From positions 49,453,501 through 49,517,500 of the forward strand of contig CM045731.1 in the NCBI GenBank assembly GCA_024760905.1: 64,000 nucleotides of DNA, given 5' to 3'. A program made the translations under genes and the position numbers. Positions 60,549-64,000 of this stretch are shown piece by piece (position 1 is the stretch's first letter; each line of letters begins with the position of its first letter). Source of the DNA: Plotosus lineatus (taxonomy: Eukaryota; Chordata; Actinopteri; Siluriformes; Plotosidae). The notes under the pieces were generated by a model, which saw only the letters and a list, made by a program, of their open reading frames with translations, did not search any database and had not been told where the DNA came from.

Positions 60549-60859
60549 AGAAGCTGTTAAGAGTAAGTGCCAGTGTGTGCCACTCAGTGATGAACAGAGT
60601 TCTTCCTGTACTACAGGTACACAATCCATCCTGGATGCACCATCAGTCGTACCTCATGCAGCCCACGGTAGGAATTCCATTAAAGTGGTACATCATCCTT
60701 CAGCTGCTCCTTTGCAGGCCTCATCACATGATCTCTGTGGCATGTTTACAGGGAACCCTCCTTACACCTACCATGGATCACACTCTTGCCATCCAACCTG
60801 CTGCCATGATGCCACTGACCCAGCAGCTCAGCCATCTTTCCCTGGGCAGCACCGGCACG
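32035..60859 (+). CDS. rbms2: RNA-binding protein RBMS2, exons 1-11 (3' end outside window)
   Basis: Single-stranded nucleic acid binding protein of the MSSP/RBMS family; family members bind AU-rich RNA or ssDNA and influence mRNA stability and translation. Eleven exons with GT-AG introns join without a frame break into 345 codons. RRM1 spans about residues 58-129 (RNP2 LYIRGL at 59-64, RNP1 KGYGFVDF at 98-105). RRM2 spans about 137-212 (RNP2 LYISNL at 138-143, RNP1 RGVGFARM at 176-183). A Pro/Gln/Ser/Met-rich tail follows. The N-terminus starting MLLS and the tail motif NPSWMHH fit RBMS2 better than RBMS1 or RBMS3, whose main isoforms begin differently. The final SLGSTGT motif lies about 60 residues before the family's usual C-terminus, so the last exon or exons lie right of 64000. 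Introns are 84 nt to 11.1 kb and full of mobile elements. It cannot be decided here whether this is one of two teleost duplicates. Confidence 0.95.
32534..32605 (+). repeat. G-rich tracts near the start of intron 1
   Basis: Several runs of 6-17 G within 70 bases; potential G-quadruplex in the nascent transcript about 430 nt after exon 1. Confidence 0.7.
32790..32860 (+). repeat. (AAC)n(AAT)n microsatellite
   Basis: About 8 aac units followed by about 13 aat units. Confidence 0.9.
32951..33402 (+). repeat. Hairpin-forming minisatellite in intron 1
   Basis: About nine units of 40-55 bp, each pairing aacaatactaac with gttagtattgtt around an agaggagag-type loop, joined by gtttattcattact. Each unit can fold into a roughly 12-bp hairpin in RNA or DNA. 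Confidence 0.85.
33403..34489. other. Intron 1 sequence without recognised element
   Basis: Mostly single-copy-looking DNA. No coding exon matching the RBMS family. Confidence 0.45.
34490..35145. repeat. Cluster of three SINE-A pieces
   Basis: 34500-34665 minus strand; 34665-34950 plus strand with (TG)n at 34849-34894; 34955-35140 minus strand ending in the head (ctcgaacgcaggaccttctt). Confidence 0.75.
35180..35880 (+). other. Repeat-poor intronic block with a 129-codon open frame
   Basis: An ATG frame runs 35365-35754 without low complexity. Its product matches nothing I recognise, and no splice or promoter context supports it. Most likely chance or conserved noncoding DNA. Confidence 0.2.
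35885..35990. repeat. Foldback-MITE fragment
   Basis: Words gtcctgcagagtttt and ggatcaggtgtgtttggagc belong to the same kind of fish foldback repeat as 24023. Confidence 0.5.
36278..36620 (+). repeat. SINE-2 with SINE-A-type tail, 13-bp target duplication
   Basis: Complete head, body and tail (gtgtactctgccctcgcccg, taattaggattaggcggtta). Duplication acttcttttatat at 36265-36277 and 36621-36633. Confidence 0.92.
36634..37225. other. AT-rich intronic spacer
   Basis: 36720-36800 has words like those in the unclassified repeat (ggattcggatgaaacttggt); assignment is uncertain. Confidence 0.35.
37228..38029 (-). mobile_element. Tigger/pogo-like element, second subfamily
   Basis: Ends CAGTCGGCCCTCTACTTACG and CGTAAGTAGAGGGCCGACTG (inverted) with TA on both sides; 802 bp. 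It shares internal words (acatgtaaaacgcgtgattc, gatattgaagcagaag complement) with copies 1-3. Confidence 0.9.
37484..37672 (-). pseudogene. CENP-B/pogo helix-turn-helix relic
   Basis: From ATG at 37672: [34 protein letters not shown], stop, then [12 protein letters not shown]. This is the DNA-binding N-terminus typical of Tigger/pogo transposases. An in-frame TGA replaces a residue and no catalytic DDE region remains. Confidence 0.85.
38217..38381 (-). repeat. 5'-truncated SINE-2, 15-bp target duplication
   Basis: Only the LINE-derived tail half is present. Duplication accgaagcatctaac at 38202-38216 and 38382-38396 shows incomplete reverse transcription, not later deletion. Confidence 0.92.
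38640..38970 (+). repeat. SINE-A
   Basis: Plus strand: ctcacagcaaagtcctgagt, gactttgcatgttctctcca, gttgagataggctccaactt. Confidence 0.78.
39080..40620. other. Repeat-poor stretch of intron 1, candidate conserved noncoding DNA
   Basis: About 1.5 kb with almost no recognised repeat in a window otherwise saturated with them. 40180-40500 is GC-richer, with words such as cccccaattagacaagcctc. A regulatory role is inference only. Confidence 0.3.
40930..41500 (+). repeat. SINE-A body and a separate SINE-A tail
   Basis: 40955-41175 body and tail (agctgttcacagtgtacgta); 41385-41500 tail only (gatgagatgggcgccagcct, (aatg)n). Confidence 0.72.
41734..41787 (+). repeat. (TG)n microsatellite
   Basis: About 26 TG units followed by a G-rich run to 41808. 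Confidence 0.92.
42165..42515 (+). repeat. SINE-2, older copy with poly-C insert
   Basis: Head diverged (tggcctgatggtgaaagtgc), poly-C of about 19 at 42250-42268 where the family has ccccccag, then LINE-type tail (gtcgctgtggcgacccctgg). Confidence 0.87.
42530..42830 (+). repeat. SINE-A
   Basis: Plus strand: atagcatgtctgcctcacag, gtggagtttgcatgttctca, caacccaggtaagattaagg. Confidence 0.75.
43209..43372 (+). CDS. rbms2: rbms2 exon 2 (residues 25-79, start of RRM1)
   Basis: Encodes [14 protein letters not shown], a Ser/Gly-rich linker, and the start of RRM1 with RNP2 LYIRGL and the family motif [12 protein letters not shown]. The acceptor is a tandem NAGNAG (tttagcag), so the exon could start at 43206 and add one Gln; the downstream AG matches the family better. 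The donor is gtgagt, splitting a proline codon. Confidence 0.93.
43373..45400. other. First part of rbms2 intron 2, repeat-poor
   Basis: Apart from (TG)n at 43705-43732 no repeat stands out. 45195-45390 (ggctaattgtggcagctggt, gggtaattacttttag) looks like possible enhancer DNA; unproven. Confidence 0.3.
45405..45735 (+). repeat. SINE-A
   Basis: Plus strand: ggcgtagtggttagcatgtc, aggagtttgcatgtacagta, gcgagctgttcaaggtgcgc. Confidence 0.8.
45900..46450 (+). repeat. Degenerate minisatellite split by a SINE-2
   Basis: Units of about 27-30 bp on the theme tttgatgtataccgatgttc, present on both sides of the SINE. Confidence 0.7.
46049..46300 (+). repeat. 5'-truncated SINE-2, 16-bp target duplication
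   Basis: Begins inside the body (tgcagctaactgggttatca) and runs to the LINE-type tail. Duplication actgatgttctccatg at 46033-46048 and 46301-46316. Confidence 0.93.
46455..46760. repeat. SINE-A pieces in opposite orientations
   Basis: 46480-46620 minus strand (tgtgggaggaaatgcatgca to ctacaccaccgagctgcccc); 46640-46760 plus-strand tail with (GA)n. Confidence 0.65.
46770..47397. other. Intron 2 spacer with a SINE-A tail
   Basis: SINE-A tail at 47250-47350 (gagctgtccagggtgcactc, taattaggattaagtag); the rest shows nothing. Confidence 0.55.
47411..47744 (-). repeat. SINE-2 with SINE-A-type tail, 13-bp target duplication
   Basis: Minus strand, complete. Duplication tacattcaattca at 47398-47410 and 47745-47757. 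Confidence 0.92.
48051..48377 (-). repeat. SINE-2, LINE-type tail, 18-bp target duplication
   Basis: Minus strand. Duplication ttagtgtttcctgctagt at 48033-48050 and 48378-48395. A short internal deletion removes part of the body next to gataacccag. Confidence 0.93.
48440..48910. repeat. Back-to-back SINE-A copies
   Basis: 48460-48660 minus strand, joined at about 48660 to a plus-strand copy ending 48905. Confidence 0.75.
48915..49685. other. Repeat-poor intronic block, candidate regulatory DNA
   Basis: Pyrimidine-rich run 49150-49230. 49330-49560 carries octamer-like words (catgcaaacaatgcaaatga) and is repeat-free. No coding signal. Confidence 0.3.
49690..49985 (-). repeat. SINE-A
   Basis: Minus strand: ccctgaacaggacaccagac, accattcacactcacatcca, gggactcgaacctgggactt. 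Confidence 0.78.
50200..50560 (-). repeat. SINE-A with long internal (CA)n
   Basis: Minus strand; the cacacaacca site is expanded to about 34 CA units (50324-50391). Confidence 0.8.
50561..51137. other. End of rbms2 intron 2
   Basis: No recognised repeat apart from poly-C at 51080-51096, about 40 nt before the exon 3 acceptor. Confidence 0.5.
51138..51196 (+). CDS. rbms2: rbms2 exon 3 (RRM1 middle)
   Basis: Encodes [19 protein letters not shown], identical in type to the RBMS family between RNP2 and RNP1 of RRM1. Acceptor ataag|G, donor G|gtagga. The 59-nt length keeps frame with both neighbours. The acceptor lacks a strong pyrimidine run. Confidence 0.95.
51328..51390 (+). repeat. (TG)n microsatellite in intron 3
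   Basis: About 31 TG units. Confidence 0.92.
51679..51763 (+). repeat. (TG)n tract at the exon 4 acceptor
   Basis: About 42 TG units ending 10 bases before exon 4, in the place of the polypyrimidine tract. Confidence 0.93.
51773..51864 (+). CDS. rbms2: rbms2 exon 4 (end of RRM1)
   Basis: Completes RNP1 (GYGFVDF) and continues [18 protein letters not shown] to QAQMAK. Acceptor gcgtgcag directly follows about 42 TG repeats, donor AAG|gtagga, phase 0. Length is 92 nt. Confidence 0.95.
51915..52245 (-). repeat. SINE-A with internal (CA)n
   Basis: Minus strand; starts 50 bases after exon 4. (CA)n at 52038-52082. Confidence 0.78.
52246..53585. other. Intron 4, mostly unannotated
   Basis: (TG)n at 52777-52821. 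A SINE-A head remnant may lie at 53060-53130 (caggacttgaacacac). Nothing else recognised. Confidence 0.4.
53590..53950. other. Candidate conserved noncoding element in intron 4
   Basis: Repeat-free, with dense homeodomain/octamer-like words (gtgtaattaatatgcaaaag, catttacagcattttaattt). It resembles vertebrate developmental enhancers in texture; conservation not testable here. Confidence 0.35.
54226..55309 (+). mobile_element. Tigger/pogo-like element, second subfamily, expanded
   Basis: Ends CAGTCGGCCCTCTACTTACG and GTAAGTAGAGGGCTGACTG with TA on both sides; 1084 bp. It is in the opposite orientation to the copy at 37228. Part of the coding relic (atcatggacccggaaaatac, gatattgaagcagaaggag) is on the plus strand. 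Long (TG)n and (AG)n runs occupy 54863-55018. Confidence 0.9.
55312..55951. other. End of intron 4, unannotated
   Basis: No recognised repeat except a short SINE-A-like tail near 55575-55625. Confidence 0.4.
55952..56109 (+). CDS. rbms2: rbms2 exon 5 (linker and most of RRM2)
   Basis: Encodes [17 protein letters not shown], then helix 1 and strands 2-3 of RRM2 ([20 protein letters not shown]) up to RGVGFA. Acceptor ctgcag, donor AG|gtatat, splitting an Arg codon. 158 nt. Tyr146 stands where the human protein has Ser. Confidence 0.95.
56216..56295 (+). CDS. rbms2: rbms2 exon 6 (end of RRM2)
   Basis: Encodes [18 protein letters not shown] and VKTPPGVA, the conserved end of RRM2. Acceptor ttaccag, donor G|gtatat, 80 nt. 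The preceding intron is only 106 nt. Confidence 0.95.
56340..57000 (+). repeat. Unclassified interspersed repeat, second copy
   Basis: Homologous in order to 26605-28140 (aaatttggtggggacactac, gtctaggtcaaaggtcaagg, gagtgaccttgaaaggtcca, gagcacatgggtaatta). It is interrupted at 56664-56771 by the 3' half of a SINE-3 (ggactagcgtcccatcaaag to aaaacccaacag). It fills most of intron 6. Confidence 0.65.
57040..57149 (+). CDS. rbms2: rbms2 exon 7
   Basis: Encodes [18 protein letters not shown], then a basic stretch and [12 protein letters not shown]. Acceptor ttttcctag, donor ACG|gtgaga, 110 nt, ending in phase 0. The Lys/Arg-Gln segment after FADGG is characteristic of the family. Confidence 0.94.
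57225..57750 (+). repeat. SINE-A and a second SINE-A tail
   Basis: 57235-57515 nearly complete (catgcctgcctcacagcaag, gggtttgaaccctgg); 57600-57740 tail only. Confidence 0.78.
57808..57877. repeat. (CA)n followed by (TA)n
   Basis: About 15 CA and about 18 TA units abutting the palindrome. Confidence 0.92.
57876..57941. repeat. Perfect 32-bp palindrome
   Basis: attaagaaaaactgcgaaat.. (57876-57907) is matched exactly by its reverse complement at 57910-57941 with a 2-nt spacer. It lies at the end of a (TA)n run. Confidence 0.95.
57981..58258 (+). repeat. SINE-2, internally deleted, 14-bp target duplication
   Basis: Head present, body between ctaac and tttcgtaaagag deleted, LINE-type tail and (aag)n end. 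Duplication attgtgtgaacctg at 57967-57980 and 58259-58272. Confidence 0.9.
58259..58960. other. Intron 7 spacer
   Basis: No recognised repeat or exon. Confidence 0.4.
58965..59090 (+). repeat. SINE-A head and part of body
   Basis: gcggaatggtggcatacaac, cacagcaaaaaggtcccgga, gtggagtatgcatgttctcc. Confidence 0.7.
59302..59348 (+). CDS. rbms2: rbms2 exon 8
   Basis: A 47-nt micro-exon encoding [16 protein letters not shown]; the LTYDPT..LQNG motif is shared by RBMS proteins. Acceptor ttattgcag, donor GG|gtaagc. Confidence 0.93.
59441..59485 (+). repeat. (TG)n tract in intron 8
   Basis: About 22 TG units ending 12 bases before exon 9, inside a 149-nt intron. Confidence 0.92.
59498..59591 (+). 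CDS. rbms2: rbms2 exon 9
   Basis: Encodes [19 protein letters not shown] and continues [12 protein letters not shown]. Acceptor cccccctgcag, which follows a (TG)n tract; donor CAG|gtaatc. 94 nt, ends phase 0. Confidence 0.94.
59592..60616. repeat. Intron 9, filled with repeats
   Basis: (TG)n 59667-59720; SINE-A minus strand 59805-60045; SINE-A plus strand 60045-60330 with (TG)n; (TG)n 60435-60465; (GA)n 60484-60548. Confidence 0.75.
60617..60667 (+). CDS. rbms2: rbms2 exon 10
   Basis: Seventeen codons, [17 protein letters not shown], very close to the human RBMS2 segment NPSWMHHHSYLMQP. Acceptor tactacag, donor ACG|gtagga; symmetric phase-0 exon. Confidence 0.94.
60752..60859 (+). CDS. rbms2: rbms2 exon 11
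   Basis: Thirty-six codons from [18 protein letters not shown] to [15 protein letters not shown]; the HLSLGSTGT motif is shared across the family. Acceptor tgtttacag, donor ACG|gtgagt, phase 0. The expected following YMP.. exon was not found before 64000. Confidence 0.93.
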
Positions 60860-60944
60860 GTGAGTCCCTGACACTTGAGACACGTCAACAACAAAACAGA
60901 ACGTTACAAAGATAAAGATAAAGAGATCTATATTGCCAACTGAT

Positions 60945-61075
60945 GCATTCATTCATTTTCTGTACCGCTTAATCCTAATTAGGATCGCGGGGAGGCTGGC
61001 ACCCATCTCAGCCGACTCCAGGCGAGGGCAAAGTACACCCTGGACAGCTCACCAGGTCATGGCAGGGTAGAAACT
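60945..61075 (-). repeat. SINE-A tail
   Basis: Minus strand: gtaccgcttaatcctaatta, aagtacaccctggacagctc. Confidence 0.8.
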
Positions 61076-61252
61076 CAACTGATGCATGAACAATGGAAAT
61101 CAGTTTAGCAGCAATTATTAAAAAAAAAAAAGTGATAAAACGACATGTACGGAACTACACTGAGCTATAGATGTGTATACGGCACACACACATACACATA
61201 CGTATGTGTCCACATAGAGACACATATACATACATATATCTTACAGACATGG

Positions 61253-61455
61253 GCAGTGGTGGCCTAGAGGTATAGGGCGCTGGATCGGTGATCCAAAGGT
61301 TGAAGGTTCGAGTCCCACTCTGCTCAGGTTGTCACTGCCCCCCAGTGCAGCTAATTGGGTTATCAAAGTCCAGCCCTGTCTCTCACTGTCTATGGTGTGA
61401 AGCTGTAAAAGAACCATTGCTGACTTTTGTCAAGAGTAGTACTGAACTGTCCAGG
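61253..61455 (+). repeat. SINE-2, 3' truncated
   Basis: Head ggcagtggtggcctagaggt and body; stops after gtcaagagtagtactg. Confidence 0.82.
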
Positions 61456-61628
61456 AAGACGGTCTGAATTGTGGTTATTTGGTTTAGTGTGTGTGACACT
61501 GGTGGTGTTGACGGCGGTTTTTACATGTTTAATAGCGTGTGAGTAAAAGCTGTTTTTGAGTCTGTTACTTTTTGTTTTTAATGTCTTGTACCTTTTTGCG
61601 GATAGAAGAGAAGAGATATGATTTTATA

Positions 61629-61692
<64 letters not shown>

Positions 61693-61700
61693 TATATATC

Positions 61701-62038
61701 TTCTTTTCTTTTCGGCTTTTTCCCGTTCTCGAGAGTCGCCACAGCGAATCATCTGATTCGCACATTTGATTTGACAGAGGTTCTTACGTCAGATGCCCTT
61801 CTTGTCACAACCCTTTTTAGCAAGGGACAGAAACACGCTGACGGCTTTGCGGCCTACTCTTTACGAAAGTCAGCAATGGTTCTTTTACATGCCTCACACC
61901 ATAGACAGTGAGAGACATGGCCCGCCTTTGATAACCCAGTTAGCTGCACTGGGGGGACAGTGACAACCCTGTGGGGACTCGAACCCCCAACCTTAGGATC
62001 AGCGATCCTGCACCCTATCCACTCGACCATCACTGCCC
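61701..62038 (-). repeat. SINE-2 between (TA)n arrays
   Basis: Minus strand, LINE-type tail at left, head at right (catcactgcccc). (TA)n flanks at 61632-61670 and 62039-62150. Confidence 0.88.
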
Positions 62039-62175
<137 letters not shown>

Positions 62176-62284
62176 GATTTTCTGAGTAGATCCTTCCGTA
62201 GGAGAGTGCTCAATACTTTTTGGTAGAGCAAATAACAGTAAAAATAAAAGGACAGGACAAAGACTTTCTATTGAAACTCCATTT

Positions 62285-62339
62285 ATCACTACAGATCTGT
62301 TTCGAGGGGTGGTGAAACCATCCTCTCTCTTCAGGTGAT
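62285..62339 (-). ncRNA. Hammerhead ribozyme motif, left arm
   Basis: On the minus strand the order is stem I ATCAC, core CTGAAGA, stem II, GAAA, stem III ACA/TGT around GATC, TA, and stem I partner GTGAT. Predicted cleavage follows the A complementary to 62290. Identical core to the right arm. Confidence 0.72.
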
Positions 62340-62384
62340 TACAGAAGAATTACAGTAAGTGTAGTATAGAAGAAGACTTCTATA

Positions 62385-62439
62385 ATCACCTGAAGAGAGA
62401 GGATGGTTTCACCACCCCTCGAAACAGATCTGTAGTGAT
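62385..62439 (+). ncRNA. Hammerhead ribozyme motif, right arm
   Basis: Stem I 62385-62389 (ATCAC) pairs with 62435-62439 (GTGAT). The conserved core CTGAAGA is at 62390-62396. Stem II 62397-62420 has eight paired positions with one A-C mismatch and one bulged A around a TTTCA loop. GAAA is at 62421-62424 and stem III is 62424-62433. H17 is A62434, so cleavage is predicted between 62434 and 62435. All invariant core bases (CUGANGA, GAAA, UH) are present. Activity is not shown. Confidence 0.75.
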
Positions 62440-62483
62440 CAATGGAGTTTCAATAGAAAGTCTTTGTCCTGTCCTTTTATTTT

Positions 62484-62525
<42 letters not shown>

Positions 62526-62539
62526 TAATATATTGGTAA

Positions 62540-62727
62540 TAGGATGCTGAGGCTGGAACTACCAGGCAGAAGGCCTAGGGGAAGACCCAAGCGACGATTC
62601 ATGGATGTGGTGAAGGAGGACATGAAGGTCGTTGGTGTAAGAGAAGAAGATGCAAAGGATAGGGTGAGATGGAGGCAGATGATTCGCTGTGGCGACCCCT
62701 GAAGGGAAAAGCCGAAAGGAAAAGAAA

Positions 62728-62728
<1 letters not shown>
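62540..62728 (+). mobile_element. 5'-truncated RTE LINE end
   Basis: Open frame for the LINE C-terminus (ELPGRRPRGRPKRRFMDVV, KEDMKVVGVREED, VRWRQMIRCGDP, stop) followed by the gaaaagccgaaaggaaaag tail and (TA)n. It shows what the copy at 3448 has lost. Confidence 0.9.
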
Positions 62729-62766
<38 letters not shown>

Positions 62767-62769
<3 letters not shown>

Positions 62770-63551
62770 TAAAACCTCCGCTGACGAACGCTTAAGCTCA
62801 CGAACTTTTCGCCTCAACATTAAATTTGCGAGCATATAGTCTCTGCTGACGAACTAGTTTTCGGCGGACGAACCAAACCACGCGGTCAAACAGCGCCACG
62901 GTGGCGGCCACGAGAAGCTGACGCACGTTCACGGCGTCACAGTTCGTCACACCCGTTTCTTTGAGTGCGGAAGTGGTTTGTGTTTGATAGACATTTTGGA
63001 CTATATTGAGTGTACTTTTGCTATTATGGGACCGAAAAAGACCCACCACAGGCGGAGATCATTGAAAAACACGAACGAGGTGTGCGTTTGTGTGACTCAG
63101 CGTCCCAGTATCAGTACGCTAAGTCTACCATTGCTCCCATCCTTAAGAACAAGGAAGCTATTAAGGGTGCGTGTGTGGCTAAGGGTGTTTCCAAACAGTG
63201 GGCGTTTCCAAACACTCCTTCCAAACAGTAAGTCCCTCCCACTCCCTCCTCCTCCCACTCCATTCCATCAAGCCATCAACTACCATCACAAAGGTAAATA
63301 AAACCACTTTATTATACAGTACAGTTTATTTCTTTAATTACAATACAATAGCACATTTATTATACATAAAATAAGGTATATTTTTGTGTAGTTTTAAGGC
63401 TTATTTAGCAGAAAATGATGTTTTATGGGGACCTGGGAACGGATTATTCTCATTTTAATGGTTTCTTATGGGAAATAAATGTTCAGAAGACGAACTTTTC
63501 GCCTCACACACACTTTCTGGGAACCAATTATGTTCGTGAGCTGAGGTATCA

Positions 63552-63554
<3 letters not shown>
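62767..63554 (+). mobile_element. Tigger/pogo-like element, third subfamily
   Basis: Ends CAGTAAAACCTCCGCTGACG and the related inverted CTCACGAAC..ATACCTCAG type sequence, TA on both sides within (TA)n; 788 bp. It contains a transposase N-terminal relic. Confidence 0.85.
63026..63230 (+). pseudogene. Pogo/Tigger transposase N-terminal relic
   Basis: ATG GGA CCG AAA AAG (MGPKK) is followed after a frameshift by EIIEKHERGVRLCDSASQY and AKSTIAPILKNKEAIKG, the CENP-B/pogo helix-turn-helix pattern. No catalytic domain follows. Confidence 0.85.
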
Positions 63555-63617
<63 letters not shown>

Positions 63618-63869
63618 CCCCAGTGCGGCTAACTGGGTTATCAAAGGCGGGCCATGTCTCTCACTGTCTATGGTGTGAGGCATGTAAAAGAACCATTGCA
63701 GACATTCGTAAAAGAGTAGCTGCAAAGCCGTCAGCGTGTTTCTGTCCTTTGCTGAAAGGGTTGTGACAGGAAGGGCATCCGACGTAAAAACCTCTGCCAA
63801 ATCAAACGTGCGAATCAGATGATTCGCTGTGGCGACTCCTGAGTAAAAGGGAAAAAGCCGAAAGGAAGA
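63618..63869 (+). repeat. 5'-truncated SINE-2 between microsatellites
   Basis: Starts ccccagtgcggctaactggg and runs to the LINE-type tail. (TA)n upstream (63555-63617), (TA)n(CA)n downstream to 63922. Confidence 0.9.
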
Positions 63870-63870
63870 C

Positions 63871-63922
<52 letters not shown>

Positions 63923-63924
<2 letters not shown>

Positions 63925-64000
63925 GTGCCGCATTCCCCAGGTCAAGCCACTTTTGTACCAGAAACAGTGGCAGAAGCGCCTGACCTGGGCTACAGAGAAG
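63923..64000 (+). mobile_element. Tc1/mariner transposase fragment cut by window edge
   Basis: Reads VKPLLYQKQWQKRLTWATEK without a stop, matching in pattern the segment just before the first catalytic Asp in a common fish Tc1-like transposase. It is different from the element at 883. Too short for certainty. Confidence 0.5.

Larger units (their letters stand above)
62239..62485. mobile_element. Near-perfect inverted repeat, likely Penelope-like element ends
   Basis: Arms 62239-62341 and 62383-62485 are reverse complements with one mismatch in 103, separated by 41 nt. Each arm carries a hammerhead ribozyme motif. Hammerheads are known from Penelope-like retroelement ends, so I infer a Penelope remnant; no reverse transcriptase is present. 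(TA)n lies on both sides. Confidence 0.65.

Overview
The window is vertebrate, almost certainly teleost fish, DNA. It shows spliced GT-AG exons of a vertebrate gene family, a CpG-rich promoter, very many long (CA)n/(TG)n microsatellites, several tRNA-derived SINE families, Tc1/mariner and Tigger/pogo-type DNA transposons, and an RTE-type LINE of the sort common in fish. I cannot name the species.

Only one protein-coding gene is supported: rbms2 (RNA-binding motif, single-stranded interacting protein 2), plus strand. Its coding start is at 32035 and eleven coding exons can be traced to 60859. They join in one consistent reading frame of 345 codons with two RRM domains. The last exon or exons (about 60 residues by comparison with the family) lie beyond the right edge. 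All other long open frames are transposon remnants, microsatellites read as Thr-His or Cys-Val repeats, or chance frames.

Layout. 1-31.8 kb is intergenic and dominated by nested transposons: a complete but dead Tc1 element with IR/DR ends (0.9-2.4 kb), a broken RTE LINE (3.4-6.3 kb), and Tigger-like TA-flanked elements at 11.6, 14.7 and 30.0 kb. It also holds dozens of SINE copies and an AT-rich minisatellite that runs up to the promoter. 31.9-32.5 kb is a CpG-rich promoter with a perfect CRE. 32.1-43.2 kb is intron 1, with a hairpin-forming minisatellite near exon 1 and repeat-poor stretches that could be enhancers. 43.2-60.9 kb carries exons 2-11. 60.9-64.0 kb is a stack of different elements inserted in (TA)n arrays.

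Points that stand out. (1) An almost perfect 103-bp inverted repeat at 62239-62485 carries, in each arm, a sequence matching the full minimal hammerhead ribozyme consensus, probably a Penelope-like element end. (2) The commonest SINE (here SINE-2) looks like a composite of a tRNA-like head, a piece matching the leader of the RTE LINE, and that LINE's last codons; most better-preserved copies have target-site duplications. (3) Intron 10 of rbms2 is 84 nt, a multiple of three and stop-free. (4) Intron 3 ends in a long (TG)n tract instead of a polypyrimidine tract. (5) Three Tigger-like elements carry a (CA)n microsatellite at the same internal site.

Names used below: SINE-A (tRNA head, long body, tail ending in attaggattaag..cagaaaatga); SINE-2 (ggcagtggtggtctagtgg head); SINE-3 (ggctggtggtgtagtgg head); SINE-4 (ggtggctcagtagtt head).
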